From positions 2,418,001 to 2,482,000 of the forward strand of contig OZ253584.1 of NCBI GenBank assembly GCA_965263165.1: a stretch of 64,000 nt of DNA. Reading direction: 5' to 3'. Origin of the DNA: SAR202-VII-2 sp965263165 (lineage in GTDB: Bacteria > Chloroflexota > Dehalococcoidia > Lucifugimonadales > SAR202-VII-2). Under the pieces are notes generated by a model. It was not told the origin of the DNA. It worked only from the letters and a program-made list of their open reading frames with translations, and did no database searches. Each line of letters starts with the position of its first letter. Position 1 is the first letter of the stretch. A program made the position numbers and the translations under genes. This document shows, piece by piece, positions 7,945-16,189 of this stretch.

Positions 7945-8736
7945 ATGGCCATTGAAAGAATCCAGCCGGATGGAGTGGCGCCCACGAACCGCTACAGCCA
8001 CGTGGTGAGGGCCGGCGACACGGTCTACATCGCTGGGCAGACGGCGCGGGACGCCGATGGCAACATCGTTGGGGAGGGGGATGCGGGGGCGCAGACGGAC
8101 CAGATTATGAAGAACATCGCGGCCTGCCTGGCCTCGGTGGGCGCCTCTTGGGAGCAGGTCGTGAGGACGAGGGTTTATCAGACGGACCCTGCTCAGATGG
8201 GGGCTGTGAGGGAGGCGAGGGACCAGCATTTGCTCAAGGACCACCTGCCGGCTAGCACGTCGCTGTTCGTGGCGGGCCTGGTGGACCCGGCGTTTCTGAT
8301 CGAGATTGAAGCGGTTTCCTATTTGGGAGAGCCTACGGGAGGGTCTAACATGGCCATCGAAAGAATCCAGCCGGATGGAGTGGCGCCTACGAACCGCTAC
8401 AACCACGTTGTGAAGGCCGGCGACACGGTCTACATCGCTGGGCAGACGGCGCGGGACGCCGATGGGAACATCGTTGGAGAGGGGGATGCCGGGGCCCAAA
8501 CGGACCAGATTATGAAGAACATCCAGGCCTGCCTGGCCGCGGTGGGCGGAACGCTGGACAACCTCGTGAGCGTCACCATCTACCTAACCGCCCCCGAACA
8601 GGCGGACCGGGTCCGCGAGGCGAGGGCGAAGTATCAGCGGCCCGACGCGCTGCCCGCGAGCACCTTCGTATTCATCAGCGGCCTGGCCGCGCCTGAATAC
8701 ATGGTGGAGATAGAGGCGGTTGCGTATTTGGGGTAG
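7945..8736 (+). CDS. Tandem fused RidA (Rid/YjgF/UK114) protein
   Basis: 263 residues made of two RidA domains: residues 1-about 130 and 136-263. Each starts MAIERIQPDGVAPTNRY and contains the AGDTVYIAGQTARDADGNIVGEG block. RidA enzymes deaminate reactive enamine/imine intermediates from PLP enzymes. The substrate-binding Arg of copy 1 is in VRTRVYQTDP; the matching position in copy 2 is VSVTIYLTAP, so copy 2 may have lost deaminase activity. The stop of copy 1 is gone and the old leader is translated as a linker. The second ATG (8350) keeps a GGGAGG motif, so a separate 128-residue product is possible. Adjacent Rid genes are common, but an in-frame fusion is unusual. Confidence 0.88.
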   Translation: MAIERIQPDGVAPTNRYSHVVRAGDTVYIAGQTARDADGNIVGEGDAGAQTDQIMKNIAACLASVGASWEQVVRTRVYQTDPAQMGAVREARDQHLLKDHLPASTSLFVAGLVDPAFLIEIEAVSYLGEPTGGSNMAIERIQPDGVAPTNRYNHVVKAGDTVYIAGQTARDADGNIVGEGDAGAQTDQIMKNIQACLAAVGGTLDNLVSVTIYLTAPEQADRVREARAKYQRPDALPASTFVFISGLAAPEYMVEIEAVAYLG

Positions 8737-8782
8737 GGGTAGCGCCTGAAATTGAACTGGGCGGCTCGGAATGGCGGAGCGT

Positions 8783-9409
8783 TTATAGGCGGACGCGGCG
8801 GGGAGGAATGCGGTAGCGCTCGGCGGTCATGATGGCCTTGATGGCGGCTACGGTCTCGTCCAGGGAGTCGTTGTGGTTGACGACGGCGTAATCGAACTCC
8901 GGCAGGGCTTCCATCTCGACGCGGGCAGTTGCGAGCCTAACTTGAAGGCGTTCCTCCGGCTCTGTTTGGCGGGCGCGGAGCCTGCGTTCAAGCTCCTCGA
9001 GGCTGGGGGGGGCAAGGAAAACGGTGGTGGCGCCGTCGACGACGCGCCGCAGGTTCCGGACGCCCTGGACGTCGGTCTTGATGATTACGTCTCTTCCCTC
9101 CCGTAGCGCTTCCTCAATGGGCTGTTTGGGGACGCCATACCAGTTTCCATAGACGTTGGCGTGCTCCAGAAGGCTGCCGCTGTCCCGCATCTCGAGGAAG
9201 GCATCCACGGCCAGGAAGTAGTAATCGACGCCGTGCTGCTCATTGGCGCGGCGTGGGCGGGTGGTGGCGGTGACCACGAAATGGCGGTTGTAGGCGCCGG
9301 ACTGCATTCGCTGAAGGGTGGCGTCCTTGCCGACGCCGGAAGGCCCGGACATGATGAGGAAGAGCGGCCCGGCGGGCTGAGTGAGTCCGTGGGCGTCGTT
9401 GAGGGTCAT
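8783..9409 (-). CDS. gmk: Guanylate kinase
   Basis: 208 residues. Phosphorylates GMP to GDP with ATP in the cytoplasm. The P-loop GPSGVGKDA is at about residues 21-29. The GMP-binding segment TTRPRRANEQHGVDYYFL and the DVQGVRNLRR Walker B region are clear. The start ATG overlaps the aroA stop (ATGA), so the two genes are translationally coupled. The N-terminal 15 residues are an extension compared with the shortest homologues. Confidence 0.96.
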   Translation of the reverse strand: MTLNDAHGLTQPAGPLFLIMSGPSGVGKDATLQRMQSGAYNRHFVVTATTRPRRANEQHGVDYYFLAVDAFLEMRDSGSLLEHANVYGNWYGVPKQPIEEALREGRDVIIKTDVQGVRNLRRVVDGATTVFLAPPSLEELERRLRARQTEPEERLQVRLATARVEMEALPEFDYAVVNHNDSLDETVAAIKAIMTAERYRIPPRRVRL

Positions 9410-10725
9410 CCCTCACCCGCAAGCGAGGCGAGCGTGTCCCAGAAGGTGGGGTACGAAACATCGGCGGCGGCGGCGCCCAAGACCGTGGTCTGGCCCGCTG
9501 CGAGGGTTCCAGCCACAGCAAGCGACATCGCCATGCGGTGGTCGCCGTGGCTTTCGACGGTTGCGCCGCGCAACGGCCGTCCGCCGTGGATGGCGAGTCC
9601 GTCCTCGCGTTCCTCCACGGAAGCGCCGAGCCTGGACATCTCCTGGACGATGGCCTGGATACGATCAGTTTCCTTGACGCGAAGCTCCTGGGCGTCCCGG
9701 ATGGTGGTGGTCCCCTCGGCGAAGCAGGCGGCGACGGACAGGATGGGAATCTCGTCGATGGCTCTGACGACGAGGTCGCCGGCGATTTCGGTGGCCCTGA
9801 GCTGCGAGGAGCGGGCGACGAGATCTGCAACGGGCTCGCCCCCAGAGGTGCGGCGGTTCTCCACGGTAACGTCGGCGTCCATGGCTTGTAGGACGTCGAG
9901 CACACCGGTGCGCGTGGGGTTGACGCCGACGTTGAGCACGCGGACGTGGGCATTGGGATGGCACACGGCGGCGATGAGCCAGAAGGCGGCGCTGCTGATG
10001 TCGCCCGGGGCCACGACATCGATGGCCCGCAGGTCGGAGGGATGGACGGTGAGGACCAGGCCGTCTTCGTCGACGCGGGCGCCCATGGCCCGCAGCATCA
10101 GCTCGGTGTGGTCGCGGGACAGGGCGGGCTGGCGGATGGTGGTGGGGCCACCGGCGGCTAGACCGGCTAGGGTGATGGCGGTCTTGACCTGTGCGCTGGC
10201 GACGGGGAGGGTGTGCTCGACGCCTTTGAGGTTGGTGCCGCGTATCGCCAACGGGGGCAGGCGGCCGGAGTCGCGGGCGGAGAGAACGGCGCCCATCAGG
10301 CGGAGGGGCGCCACGACGCGATAGACGGGCCGGGAGCGCAGAGAGGCGTCGCCGGTGAGGACGGAGAAGAAGGGGTGATGCGCCAGGACGCCGGACATCA
10401 GCCTCAGCGTAGTGCCGCTGTTGCCGGCGTCCAGAACGTCGTCCGGCTCTGCGAGTCCGAGCGCGCCTGACCCGTGGATGACGTAGGCGCCTTCCTGGGC
10501 GGTGGGTTCTATGGAAACACCCAACGCTTGCAGGCAGCGGAGTGTGGAGGCCACGTCTGCGCCGTGCGATAGGTTGGAGACGGTGGCGCTGCCGGTGGCG
10601 ATGGCGTTGAAGATGGCGGCGCGGTGGGAGATTGATTTGTCGCCGGGGAGATTGACGTCGCCGGCGAGGCGGGGGGGACGGGCGAGGATTGTCTGCGAGG
10701 GGAGAGGAGCAGCGGACTTCGGCAT
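9406..10725 (-). CDS. aroA: 3-phosphoshikimate 1-carboxyvinyltransferase (EPSP synthase)
   Basis: 439 residues, the standard size. Transfers enolpyruvate from PEP to shikimate-3-phosphate in aromatic amino acid synthesis. The substrate motif GDKSISHRA lies about 30 residues in, NSGTTLRLMSGVL follows at about 100 and the late block RVKETDR is present. The ATG at 10725 fits the family start; an upstream in-frame start would add 50 unrelated residues. It is the first gene of an aroA-gmk operon. A TACACT box at 10735-10740 could serve as its -10, but the best -35 is 19 bp away. Confidence 0.96.
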   Translation of the reverse strand: MPKSAAPLPSQTILARPPRLAGDVNLPGDKSISHRAAIFNAIATGSATVSNLSHGADVASTLRCLQALGVSIEPTAQEGAYVIHGSGALGLAEPDDVLDAGNSGTTLRLMSGVLAHHPFFSVLTGDASLRSRPVYRVVAPLRLMGAVLSARDSGRLPPLAIRGTNLKGVEHTLPVASAQVKTAITLAGLAAGGPTTIRQPALSRDHTELMLRAMGARVDEDGLVLTVHPSDLRAIDVVAPGDISSAAFWLIAAVCHPNAHVRVLNVGVNPTRTGVLDVLQAMDADVTVENRRTSGGEPVADLVARSSQLRATEIAGDLVVRAIDEIPILSVAACFAEGTTTIRDAQELRVKETDRIQAIVQEMSRLGASVEEREDGLAIHGGRPLRGATVESHGDHRMAMSLAVAGTLAAGQTTVLGAAAADVSYPTFWDTLASLAGEG

Positions 10726-10825
10726 GATGACGTTAGTGTAGCGCACAGGCAGGGTTGTATGGCAAGGCGTCCCGCGGGACGATGGGATGCCGCGGCGGCG
10801 GGGGTATGGGGTTGTCTCGGGCAGC

Positions 10826-10854
10826 TTGACTGCGATTCCGTGGCTACGTACAAT
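10826..10854 (+). promoter_or_regulatory. Sigma70-type promoter for the A-type Fe-S carrier
   Basis: TTGACT (10826-10831), 17 bp, TACAAT (10849-10854). It lies 27-39 bp before the candidate start codons and is one of the best promoters in the window. Confidence 0.7.
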
Positions 10855-10893
10855 GAGGCTACGTTGGAATCCCAAGGGAGCATGGGTTTACCT

Positions 10894-11265
10894 ATGACTA
10901 CTACGACTCGTAAGCCACGGCAGCAGGCGCCTCTGACGATTCACATTTCGCCGAACGCGGCCAAGCACGTGCGTCAATTCTCCGGCGTCTTGATGGAAGA
11001 GGAAGACTTGCTCTGCCTGAGGGTGGGTGTGAAGGGCGGCGGCTGCTCCGGCCTCACCTACGAGCTTTCGTTGGGCGATGACCCGACGGAGGCCGACAAG
11101 GTTGTTGAGGAGAACGGCGTCCGCCTGATGGTCGACAAGAAGAGCTACGTGTTCCTGGCGGGCACGGAGTTGGACTACTCCGGGGGGCTGAACGGCAAGG
11201 GCTTCGTGTTCAACAACCCGAACGCCAAGACGCAGTGTGGTTGCGGGACATCGTTTTCGGTTTAG
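10894..11265 (+). CDS. A-type iron-sulfur carrier (ErpA/IscA family)
   Basis: About 123 residues. The three cluster-binding cysteines are visible in KGGGCSGLTYEL and in the C-terminal CGCGTSF. These proteins accept and deliver Fe-S clusters to apo-enzymes. AAGGGAG ends 13 nt before this ATG and only 1 nt before an ATG at 10882, so the start is uncertain by four residues. A strong terminator follows. The next gene is a YgfZ-like protein, a family also used in Fe-S protein maturation, so the pairing makes sense. Confidence 0.92.
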   Translation: MTTTTRKPRQQAPLTIHISPNAAKHVRQFSGVLMEEEDLLCLRVGVKGGGCSGLTYELSLGDDPTEADKVVEENGVRLMVDKKSYVFLAGTELDYSGGLNGKGFVFNNPNAKTQCGCGTSFSV

Positions 11266-11284
11266 GTTAGCTCCGATACTGCAG

Positions 11285-11323
11285 GCGCCGCCTTACTCAG
11301 GTAGTATGGCGGCGCTTTCTTTT
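11285..11323 (+). terminator. Intrinsic terminator after the Fe-S carrier gene
   Basis: Stem GCGCCGCC (11285-11292) pairs with GGCGGCGC (11308-11315), with an inner TACT/AGTA extension and a short loop, followed by TTTCTTTT. The T-tract runs directly into the GGAGG of the next gene. Confidence 0.75.
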
Positions 11324-11332
11324 GGAGGCATG

Positions 11333-12397
11333 ATGAGGCGGACTCCGTTGCTTGCGTCGCACCGGCGGGTTGGGGCGGTGCTGGAGGAGCGAAGAGGTTG
11401 TCTGCTGCCTGCCCGGTTCACGTCTGCCGAGGAGGAGTACGCTGCCGCGATGAGGGCCGGGGCGGTGGTTGACCGGTCGGGGGCGGGGAGGCTGGTGTTC
11501 CGCGGCAAGGACGTGACCGACCTGCTGGAGCGGCTGTCCACGAACCGCGTGGATCCGCTTGCGCCCGGCGAAGGGGTTTCCACGGTGCTGACGACCAACA
11601 AGGGCCGCATTGTGGATGTCGTTACGGTCACGGCGCTGGCGGAAGGGTATCTGGTGGTGACCGGGGCGTCTATGGAGCGGAGAGTAGCGGAGTGGATTGA
11701 CGGGTTCACGTTCAGGGAGGACGCGGAGGCGGAGGATGTGACCCGCAGGACGGCGCTCATCGGCGTGATGGGGCCCAAGGCGTCCCGGCTGCTGGGCAAC
11801 CTGTCGGGGCGCAGCGTTGCGGCCATGAAGCGCTGGCATAATGCGACGCTGACCATTGCCGGAGCGGAGTTGGTGGCCATTCGCACGGACGCGGTGGGAA
11901 TGGCGGGCTATGACCTGCTGGTTCCAAGGGGGCGCGCTCGCGGCGTGTGGCGGGCGCTCTTGGAACGGGGCCGCCGCTATGGAATAACCCCATTGGGCTT
12001 TGAGGCCTGGGACATGCTGCGGGTTCGCAACGGGGTGGGTGAAACCGGCCCCGAGTACGGGGAGGCCTACAATCCGCTGGAGGCGGGGTTGCTGAACCTC
12101 ATCAGTTTCAATAAGGGCTGCTACGTGGGGCAAGAGGTTGTGGCAAGGCTGAACACATACGACAAGGTGCAGAGGACGCTGGTGAGGCTGGCCTTCGACG
12201 GCGAGCCCGCGGCGGCTGGGGCGCCCATTTTCTACGAGGACCGAGAGGTTGGGGCCGTGACATCCGTGGCGCGGCTACCCGGCGAGGCCCATGCGTCGGC
12301 GCTGGGCTATGTCCGTAGGGCCTACGCCGACGGCGGCAGCCGTTTGACGGTGGGCAGGGACGGGGACGCGGTGGGCGCAACGGTTGCCGGCGGCTGA
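11333..12397 (+). CDS. YgfZ/GcvT-like folate-binding protein
   Basis: 354 residues. The C-terminal part has NKGCYVGQEVVARLNTYDK, the K-G-C-Y-x-G-Q-E signature that separates YgfZ/IBA57-type proteins from true glycine cleavage T proteins. YgfZ uses tetrahydrofolate to help repair or assemble some Fe-S enzymes, which fits the Fe-S carrier gene upstream. GGAGG (11324-11328) is 4 nt before this ATG and 1 nt before an ATG at 11330, so 11333 is chosen. Expression is odd because a terminator ends just before the ribosome binding site. Confidence 0.88.
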   Translation: MRRTPLLASHRRVGAVLEERRGCLLPARFTSAEEEYAAAMRAGAVVDRSGAGRLVFRGKDVTDLLERLSTNRVDPLAPGEGVSTVLTTNKGRIVDVVTVTALAEGYLVVTGASMERRVAEWIDGFTFREDAEAEDVTRRTALIGVMGPKASRLLGNLSGRSVAAMKRWHNATLTIAGAELVAIRTDAVGMAGYDLLVPRGRARGVWRALLERGRRYGITPLGFEAWDMLRVRNGVGETGPEYGEAYNPLEAGLLNLISFNKGCYVGQEVVARLNTYDKVQRTLVRLAFDGEPAAAGAPIFYEDREVGAVTSVARLPGEAHASALGYVRRAYADGGSRLTVGRDGDAVGATVAGG

Positions 12398-12409
12398 GGG
12401 CGGGCAGAG

Positions 12410-13168
12410 TTAGGGGAGGAGGGAGACGCCGCCGTCCACTGCGATGACCTGGCCCCGTATCATCTCGGCTGCTGGGGAGCACAGGAAGACGGCCGCTTGG
12501 GCGATGTCCATCTGCGTCACCATCCGGCCGGCCGGGGTCTTGCGGCGCGCTGAATCGAGCATCTCGTCTTTGTTGGGGAAGTGCTCGAGGGCATCGGTTT
12601 CAACGTAGCCGCCAGCGACGGCGTTGACTCGAATGCCGAGGGGCGCCAGCTCCACGGCGAGGTAGCGGGTGAGGGTTTCGAGCGCTCCCTTCGAGACTCC
12701 CACAGAGAGGTAGTAGGGGAGCACGCGCTGGGAGCCTAGGCTGCTGATGCTGACGATGCTGCCGCCGCCGGCCATGAGGGGCGCAGCTTCCTTGGCGCAC
12801 AGCCAGGGGCCCCGGGCGTTGATGTTCATGGCCCAGTCCCAATGCTTCGTTTCCAGCTCCAGGGCGGTGCGCTGGACGCCGGACGCGGCGTTGTTGATAA
12901 GAACGTCGACGCGGCCGAACTGGGCGGCGACCTTCTGGAAGAAACGGGAGATGCTGTCGGGGTCTCCGACGTGGGCTTGGGCGGCGAGGCATCGGACACC
13001 AAGCGCCTCGATCTCGGCGGCGGTCTCGCGGGCGGTCTTGTGGCTGCGCAGATAGCCGAATGCGACGTCTGCCCCCAACCGGGCGAATTCCAAGGCAATG
13101 GTGCGCCCTATTCCGCGGCTTCCGCCCGTCACCACGGCCACCTTGCCATCGAATGTTGTTTCCCTCAT
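12410..13168 (-). CDS. fabL: Enoyl-ACP reductase III, FabL type
   Basis: 252 residues, a short-chain dehydrogenase fold with N-terminal GGSRGIGR. It resembles Bacillus FabL closely at NNAASGV, HWDWAMNINA, SISSLGS, YLAVELAPLGIRVNAV and TPAGRM. The active site is Y-x6-K (YLSVGVSK), the enoyl reductase spacing, not the Y-x3-K of ketoreductases. It would use NADPH to reduce enoyl-ACP in fatty-acid elongation. It starts 4 bp after fabG. FabL tends to resist triclosan; that is family knowledge. Confidence 0.88.
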   Translation of the reverse strand: MRETTFDGKVAVVTGGSRGIGRTIALEFARLGADVAFGYLRSHKTARETAAEIEALGVRCLAAQAHVGDPDSISRFFQKVAAQFGRVDVLINNAASGVQRTALELETKHWDWAMNINARGPWLCAKEAAPLMAGGGSIVSISSLGSQRVLPYYLSVGVSKGALETLTRYLAVELAPLGIRVNAVAGGYVETDALEHFPNKDEMLDSARRKTPAGRMVTQMDIAQAAVFLCSPAAEMIRGQVIAVDGGVSLLP

Positions 13169-13172
13169 GGCG

Positions 13173-13925
13173 TTAGAGGCTGATGCCGCCGTCCACAGGA
13201 ATGGCCTGGCCGGTGATGTAGCGGGCCGCGTCGGTGCAGAGGAAGGTGATCATGCCTGCGATGTCGCCGGGGTCGGCAAAGTAACCGAGGGGAATGTGGG
13301 CGAGGACGATCTCCTTAACGTTCTGGTTGATGTGGGCCACGATATCGGTTTCGACGTAGCCGGGGAGGACGGCGTTGGCCGTAATGCTGCGGGTGGCGAC
13401 TTCCCTGGCGATGGCGACGGTCAGACCGAGGAGGCCGGCCTTGGAGGCGGCGTAGTTGGCTTGGCCGGTGTTGCCGGTGAGGGCAATGGCGGAGGAGACG
13501 TTGACTATGCGGCCCCAGCGGTTGCGGACCATGGGCCTGATAGCCTCGCGAGTGCAGAGGAAGGCGCTGCGCAGGTTGGTGTTCAGGACGTCGTCCCACT
13601 GGTCGTCGGACATGCGCATGAGGAGGTTGTCGCGCAGGATGCCGGCGTTATTGATCAGAATGTCGACCCTCTTGAACGCGGCGTTGGCCTCATTGAACAT
13701 CGCCTTGACGTCCTGGGGGTTGGACACGTCGGCGCCGATGGCTAGGGCTTGGCGGCCCTTTTCCCGAATTTGGTCCACGAGCCGGTCGGCCGCGTCGGCG
13801 CGCGTGTGATAGTTGGCGACGATGTCGGCGCCAGCGTCAGCGAGACGCAGTGCGACAGCGCCGCCAATGCCGCCCGATGCGCCGGTGACGACCGCCACCT
13901 TTCCGGTTAGATCCATGGTCAACAT
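13173..13925 (-). CDS. fabG: 3-oxoacyl-ACP reductase
   Basis: 250 residues. SDR fold with TGASGGIGG near residue 15, NNAGI, and the catalytic Ser/Tyr/Lys set in NVSSAIAL and NYAASKAG. It reduces 3-ketoacyl-ACP with NADPH. Position between plsX and fabL supports a fatty-acid role over a generic SDR one. The ATG at 13925 is used; a second in-frame ATG at 13916 is also possible. About 70 bp separate it from plsX. Confidence 0.9.
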   Translation of the reverse strand: MLTMDLTGKVAVVTGASGGIGGAVALRLADAGADIVANYHTRADAADRLVDQIREKGRQALAIGADVSNPQDVKAMFNEANAAFKRVDILINNAGILRDNLLMRMSDDQWDDVLNTNLRSAFLCTREAIRPMVRNRWGRIVNVSSAIALTGNTGQANYAASKAGLLGLTVAIAREVATRSITANAVLPGYVETDIVAHINQNVKEIVLAHIPLGYFADPGDIAGMITFLCTDAARYITGQAIPVDGGISL

Positions 13926-13994
13926 GCGTTCTATCTCACTTTCATCCGGGCACTGCGGCCTCGGAGTGCTGCTGGCGCCGCAGGCGCCAGGGGG

Positions 13995-15023
13995 TCAGGA
14001 GGAAACCAGGGCATGGACTCGCTGCAATTCCTCGGCCAGGGAGGGCGCGAAGTTGGTGTCCACCATGAGCTTGGCCATGCGGATTGCCTGAGCAACCTCG
14101 GATGCCTGGGCCCGGCCGTGGCCCACGATAACGGAACCGTTGACGCCAAGGAGCGGCCCGCCCCCGGTTCCCTCGACGACGTTTGTCAGACTACGTACCT
14201 GGCGGGCAATGGCCGCGGCCCGTTCCTCGGACAGGTCGGCTTCCAGAGCATGCAGAAGCCAACGCTCGAGCGCGGCGCCTATGCCTTCGGAGAACTTCAT
14301 GAGGATGTTGCCGACGAATCCGTCGCAGACGACGACTTCGACGTTGCCGGCGAGGAGGTCGAAACCCTCCACGTTCCCCACAAAGTTGAGGCCGGATTGC
14401 TTGAGCAGGTCATAGGCTTCCTTGACCTGGCGGTTGCCCTTGCCCTCCTCGGCGCCGACGCTCAGTAGGGCTACTCGGGGGTTCTCCACGCCGAACAGCT
14501 TGTTGGCTAGGACGGACCCGATGACGCCGAAGCTGAGAAGCTGGGCCGGGCGGCAGTCCACGCTCGTTCCGAGGTCGAGGACGACCGTGTTGGGGGCGAT
14601 GCTGAAGATGGGGCCTCCGAGGCTGGGCCGCTCGACGCCTGGGAGGGCGCCGAGGGCGAACATGGAAGCGGCCATGGCGGCGCCGGTGGAGCCCATGGTG
14701 ACGGCGGCGTCGGCGTGGCCCATCTTGATGAGCTGCGCCGCCACAGAGATGGAGGCTTTGGGCTTGTGGCGCAGCGCTGCGACGGGGTTCTCACCCTCCT
14801 CGATCACGCCCTCGGAGGGTATCACCTTGACGGGTAGATCGCCGGCGCCGGCGTTGCGGAGTTCCGCTTGCAGGACATCGGGGTCACCGACGAGAAGGGC
14901 GGCGATGCCTCCGCCACTGACAGCCTGCAGGGCGCCCTGCACAGGAGCGGCAGGGGCGTTGTCGCCGCCCATGGCGTCGATGGCGACGCGGACGAGGCCG
15001 GCGGGCGCTTGTTCTGAAGTCAT
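13995..15023 (-). CDS. plsX: Phosphate acyltransferase PlsX
   Basis: 342 residues. Makes acyl-phosphate from acyl-ACP as the first step of phospholipid assembly. Typical marks are AIDAMGGDNAP near the N-terminus, the MGSTGAAMAAS block and CDGFVGNILMKFSEG. The ATG overlaps the stop of the upstream dehydratase gene (ATGA). It is a soluble or peripheral membrane enzyme. PlsY is not in this window. Confidence 0.96.
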   Translation of the reverse strand: MTSEQAPAGLVRVAIDAMGGDNAPAAPVQGALQAVSGGGIAALLVGDPDVLQAELRNAGAGDLPVKVIPSEGVIEEGENPVAALRHKPKASISVAAQLIKMGHADAAVTMGSTGAAMAASMFALGALPGVERPSLGGPIFSIAPNTVVLDLGTSVDCRPAQLLSFGVIGSVLANKLFGVENPRVALLSVGAEEGKGNRQVKEAYDLLKQSGLNFVGNVEGFDLLAGNVEVVVCDGFVGNILMKFSEGIGAALERWLLHALEADLSEERAAAIARQVRSLTNVVEGTGGGPLLGVNGSVIVGHGRAQASEVAQAIRMAKLMVDTNFAPSLAEELQRVHALVSS

Positions 15024-15442
15024 GGCGTCTCCGTATTCATGGCGGCGAGCGGGATGGTAGCGTCGCCGGTGATGAGGTCATGCCCGCTTTGACTGCGGCA
15101 GCCGATTCGGCAATCGAGGTAGTGTTTGCCGTCCCTTTCGACCATTCCACTCACGGACCCCACAGTTGTCACCGCGTCGCCGAGGTAGGCGGGGGCGCGG
15201 AAGCGCACCTTGAGGCGTCCACCCTCCAGCCAGGCGGCGCCGAACGCCTGAGTAAGCATTTCGGAGACATGCGCGAGGAGGAGCATGCCATGGGCAATGA
15301 CGCCGCCGAACTGCGTGTTGGCGGCGAAGTCGTCGTCGAGGTGAACGGGGTTGAAATCGCCGGAAGCCTCTGCGTAGCGGCGCACCGCCTCGCGGGTGAT
15401 GGGCTTGGTCAGGGCCGGTAGAGCGTCGCCGGGTTTCAACAT
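15020..15442 (-). CDS. MaoC-type (3R)-hydroxyacyl dehydratase, HadB-like
   Basis: 140 residues with a hot-dog fold. The hydratase-2 motif is YAEASGDFNPVHLDDDFA, with catalytic Asp and His, and GGVIAHGMLLL follows. It follows a second dehydratase half by 4 bp and is coupled to plsX. In Mycobacterium, HadA/HadB pairs are the FAS-II dehydratase, and here the pair sits among fab genes. Whether it acts on ACP or CoA thioesters cannot be read from the sequence. Confidence 0.85.
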   Translation of the reverse strand: MLKPGDALPALTKPITREAVRRYAEASGDFNPVHLDDDFAANTQFGGVIAHGMLLLAHVSEMLTQAFGAAWLEGGRLKVRFRAPAYLGDAVTTVGSVSGMVERDGKHYLDCRIGCRSQSGHDLITGDATIPLAAMNTETP

Positions 15443-15446
15443 TGCA

Positions 15447-15827
15447 CTAGGACTCGGGAAATAACACGGTGCTCCGTCCCGACAGCACCTCGTTGCCTTG
15501 GTTGTCCACCGTGGCTAGGTCCACGACCAGCCACCTATAGCCGCCCCGGATGCTGTTCTGGGCCACCGTTGCCGAATGTATGACCGTTTCGCCCACCGCC
15601 AGGGCCCTATGAAGGGTCAACTCCTGGCTGGCGTGGACGGCGCCCGGGAGCAACTCCAAGTGCTCCAAGACGGCGCCAAGGGCCCGGGCGGCTATCGCCG
15701 TGGGCGGGGCGTAGTCCAGAAGGGTAGCGTCGCCGACGGCCTCCCGGTAGCTGTCCACAGAGGCCGCGTCCATGGCCATGGAGTGTGCGGGGAAGCGGTA
15801 GCCGGGGCTCAGGGATGCATAGTCCAT
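15447..15827 (-). CDS. FAS1-type MaoC N-terminal dehydratase-like protein, HadA-like
   Basis: 126 residues in the MaoC N-terminal (hot-dog) family. Visible features are YREAVGDATLLDYAPPTAIAAR, HASQELTLHRALAVGE and a final strand ending with the DNQGNEVL stretch. These subunits lack the catalytic Asp/His and pair with a catalytic hydratase-2 partner to bind the acyl chain, which fits the next gene. It is probably the first gene of the leftward operon with plsX, fabG and fabL. Confidence 0.75.
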   Translation of the reverse strand: MDYASLSPGYRFPAHSMAMDAASVDSYREAVGDATLLDYAPPTAIAARALGAVLEHLELLPGAVHASQELTLHRALAVGETVIHSATVAQNSIRGGYRWLVVDLATVDNQGNEVLSGRSTVLFPES

Positions 15828-15857
15828 AGTGGAAGTGGGGCCAAGAGGCAGGACTGA

Positions 15858-16187
15858 TTATACGGGCAGCCGGTATGGAGAGGCAACCGCAAGCGCTGCT
15901 TTCATCACCTCGATGGCCTTGTCTGCGAGGCTGAGGAGAGCGCCTTCAGCCTGTCGCCGATGCGAGCTCGGCGAGGCCAAGACCGGGGCCGCTTCACCGT
16001 CCGGATATCCGTCACGCCCCGGAAGTCCACCGCTCTCCTCTCTGTAGGCGTCACGCAGTTCATGGGCCGCTCGGTGGGCGGCCATCCGGCAGCGCCCGGA
16101 ACAGTAGAGGGCGTCTGCCCGCAGAGCAGGCGGGAGCCGGTGGGCGCACCAAGAGCAATAGCGGCGCGCGCGCGGGCGGTAGTCCAT
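15858..16187 (-). CDS. Hypothetical zinc-ribbon protein
   Basis: 109 residues. A CSWC pair, then DALYCSGRCRMAAHR, gives a C-x2-C...C-x3-C zinc-ribbon pattern; the R-x-DALYCS-x-x-CR form is common in small bacterial zinc proteins of unknown role. The C-terminal half is Ala-rich and helical. The start (ATG 16187) directly follows the repeat array of R1 copy A, so the R1 promoter at 16504-16532 would read toward this gene after about 310 nt of leader. Function unknown. Confidence 0.55.
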   Translation of the reverse strand: MDYRPRARRYCSWCAHRLPPALRADALYCSGRCRMAAHRAAHELRDAYREESGGLPGRDGYPDGEAAPVLASPSSHRRQAEGALLSLADKAIEVMKAALAVASPYRLPV

Positions 16188-16189
16188 AG

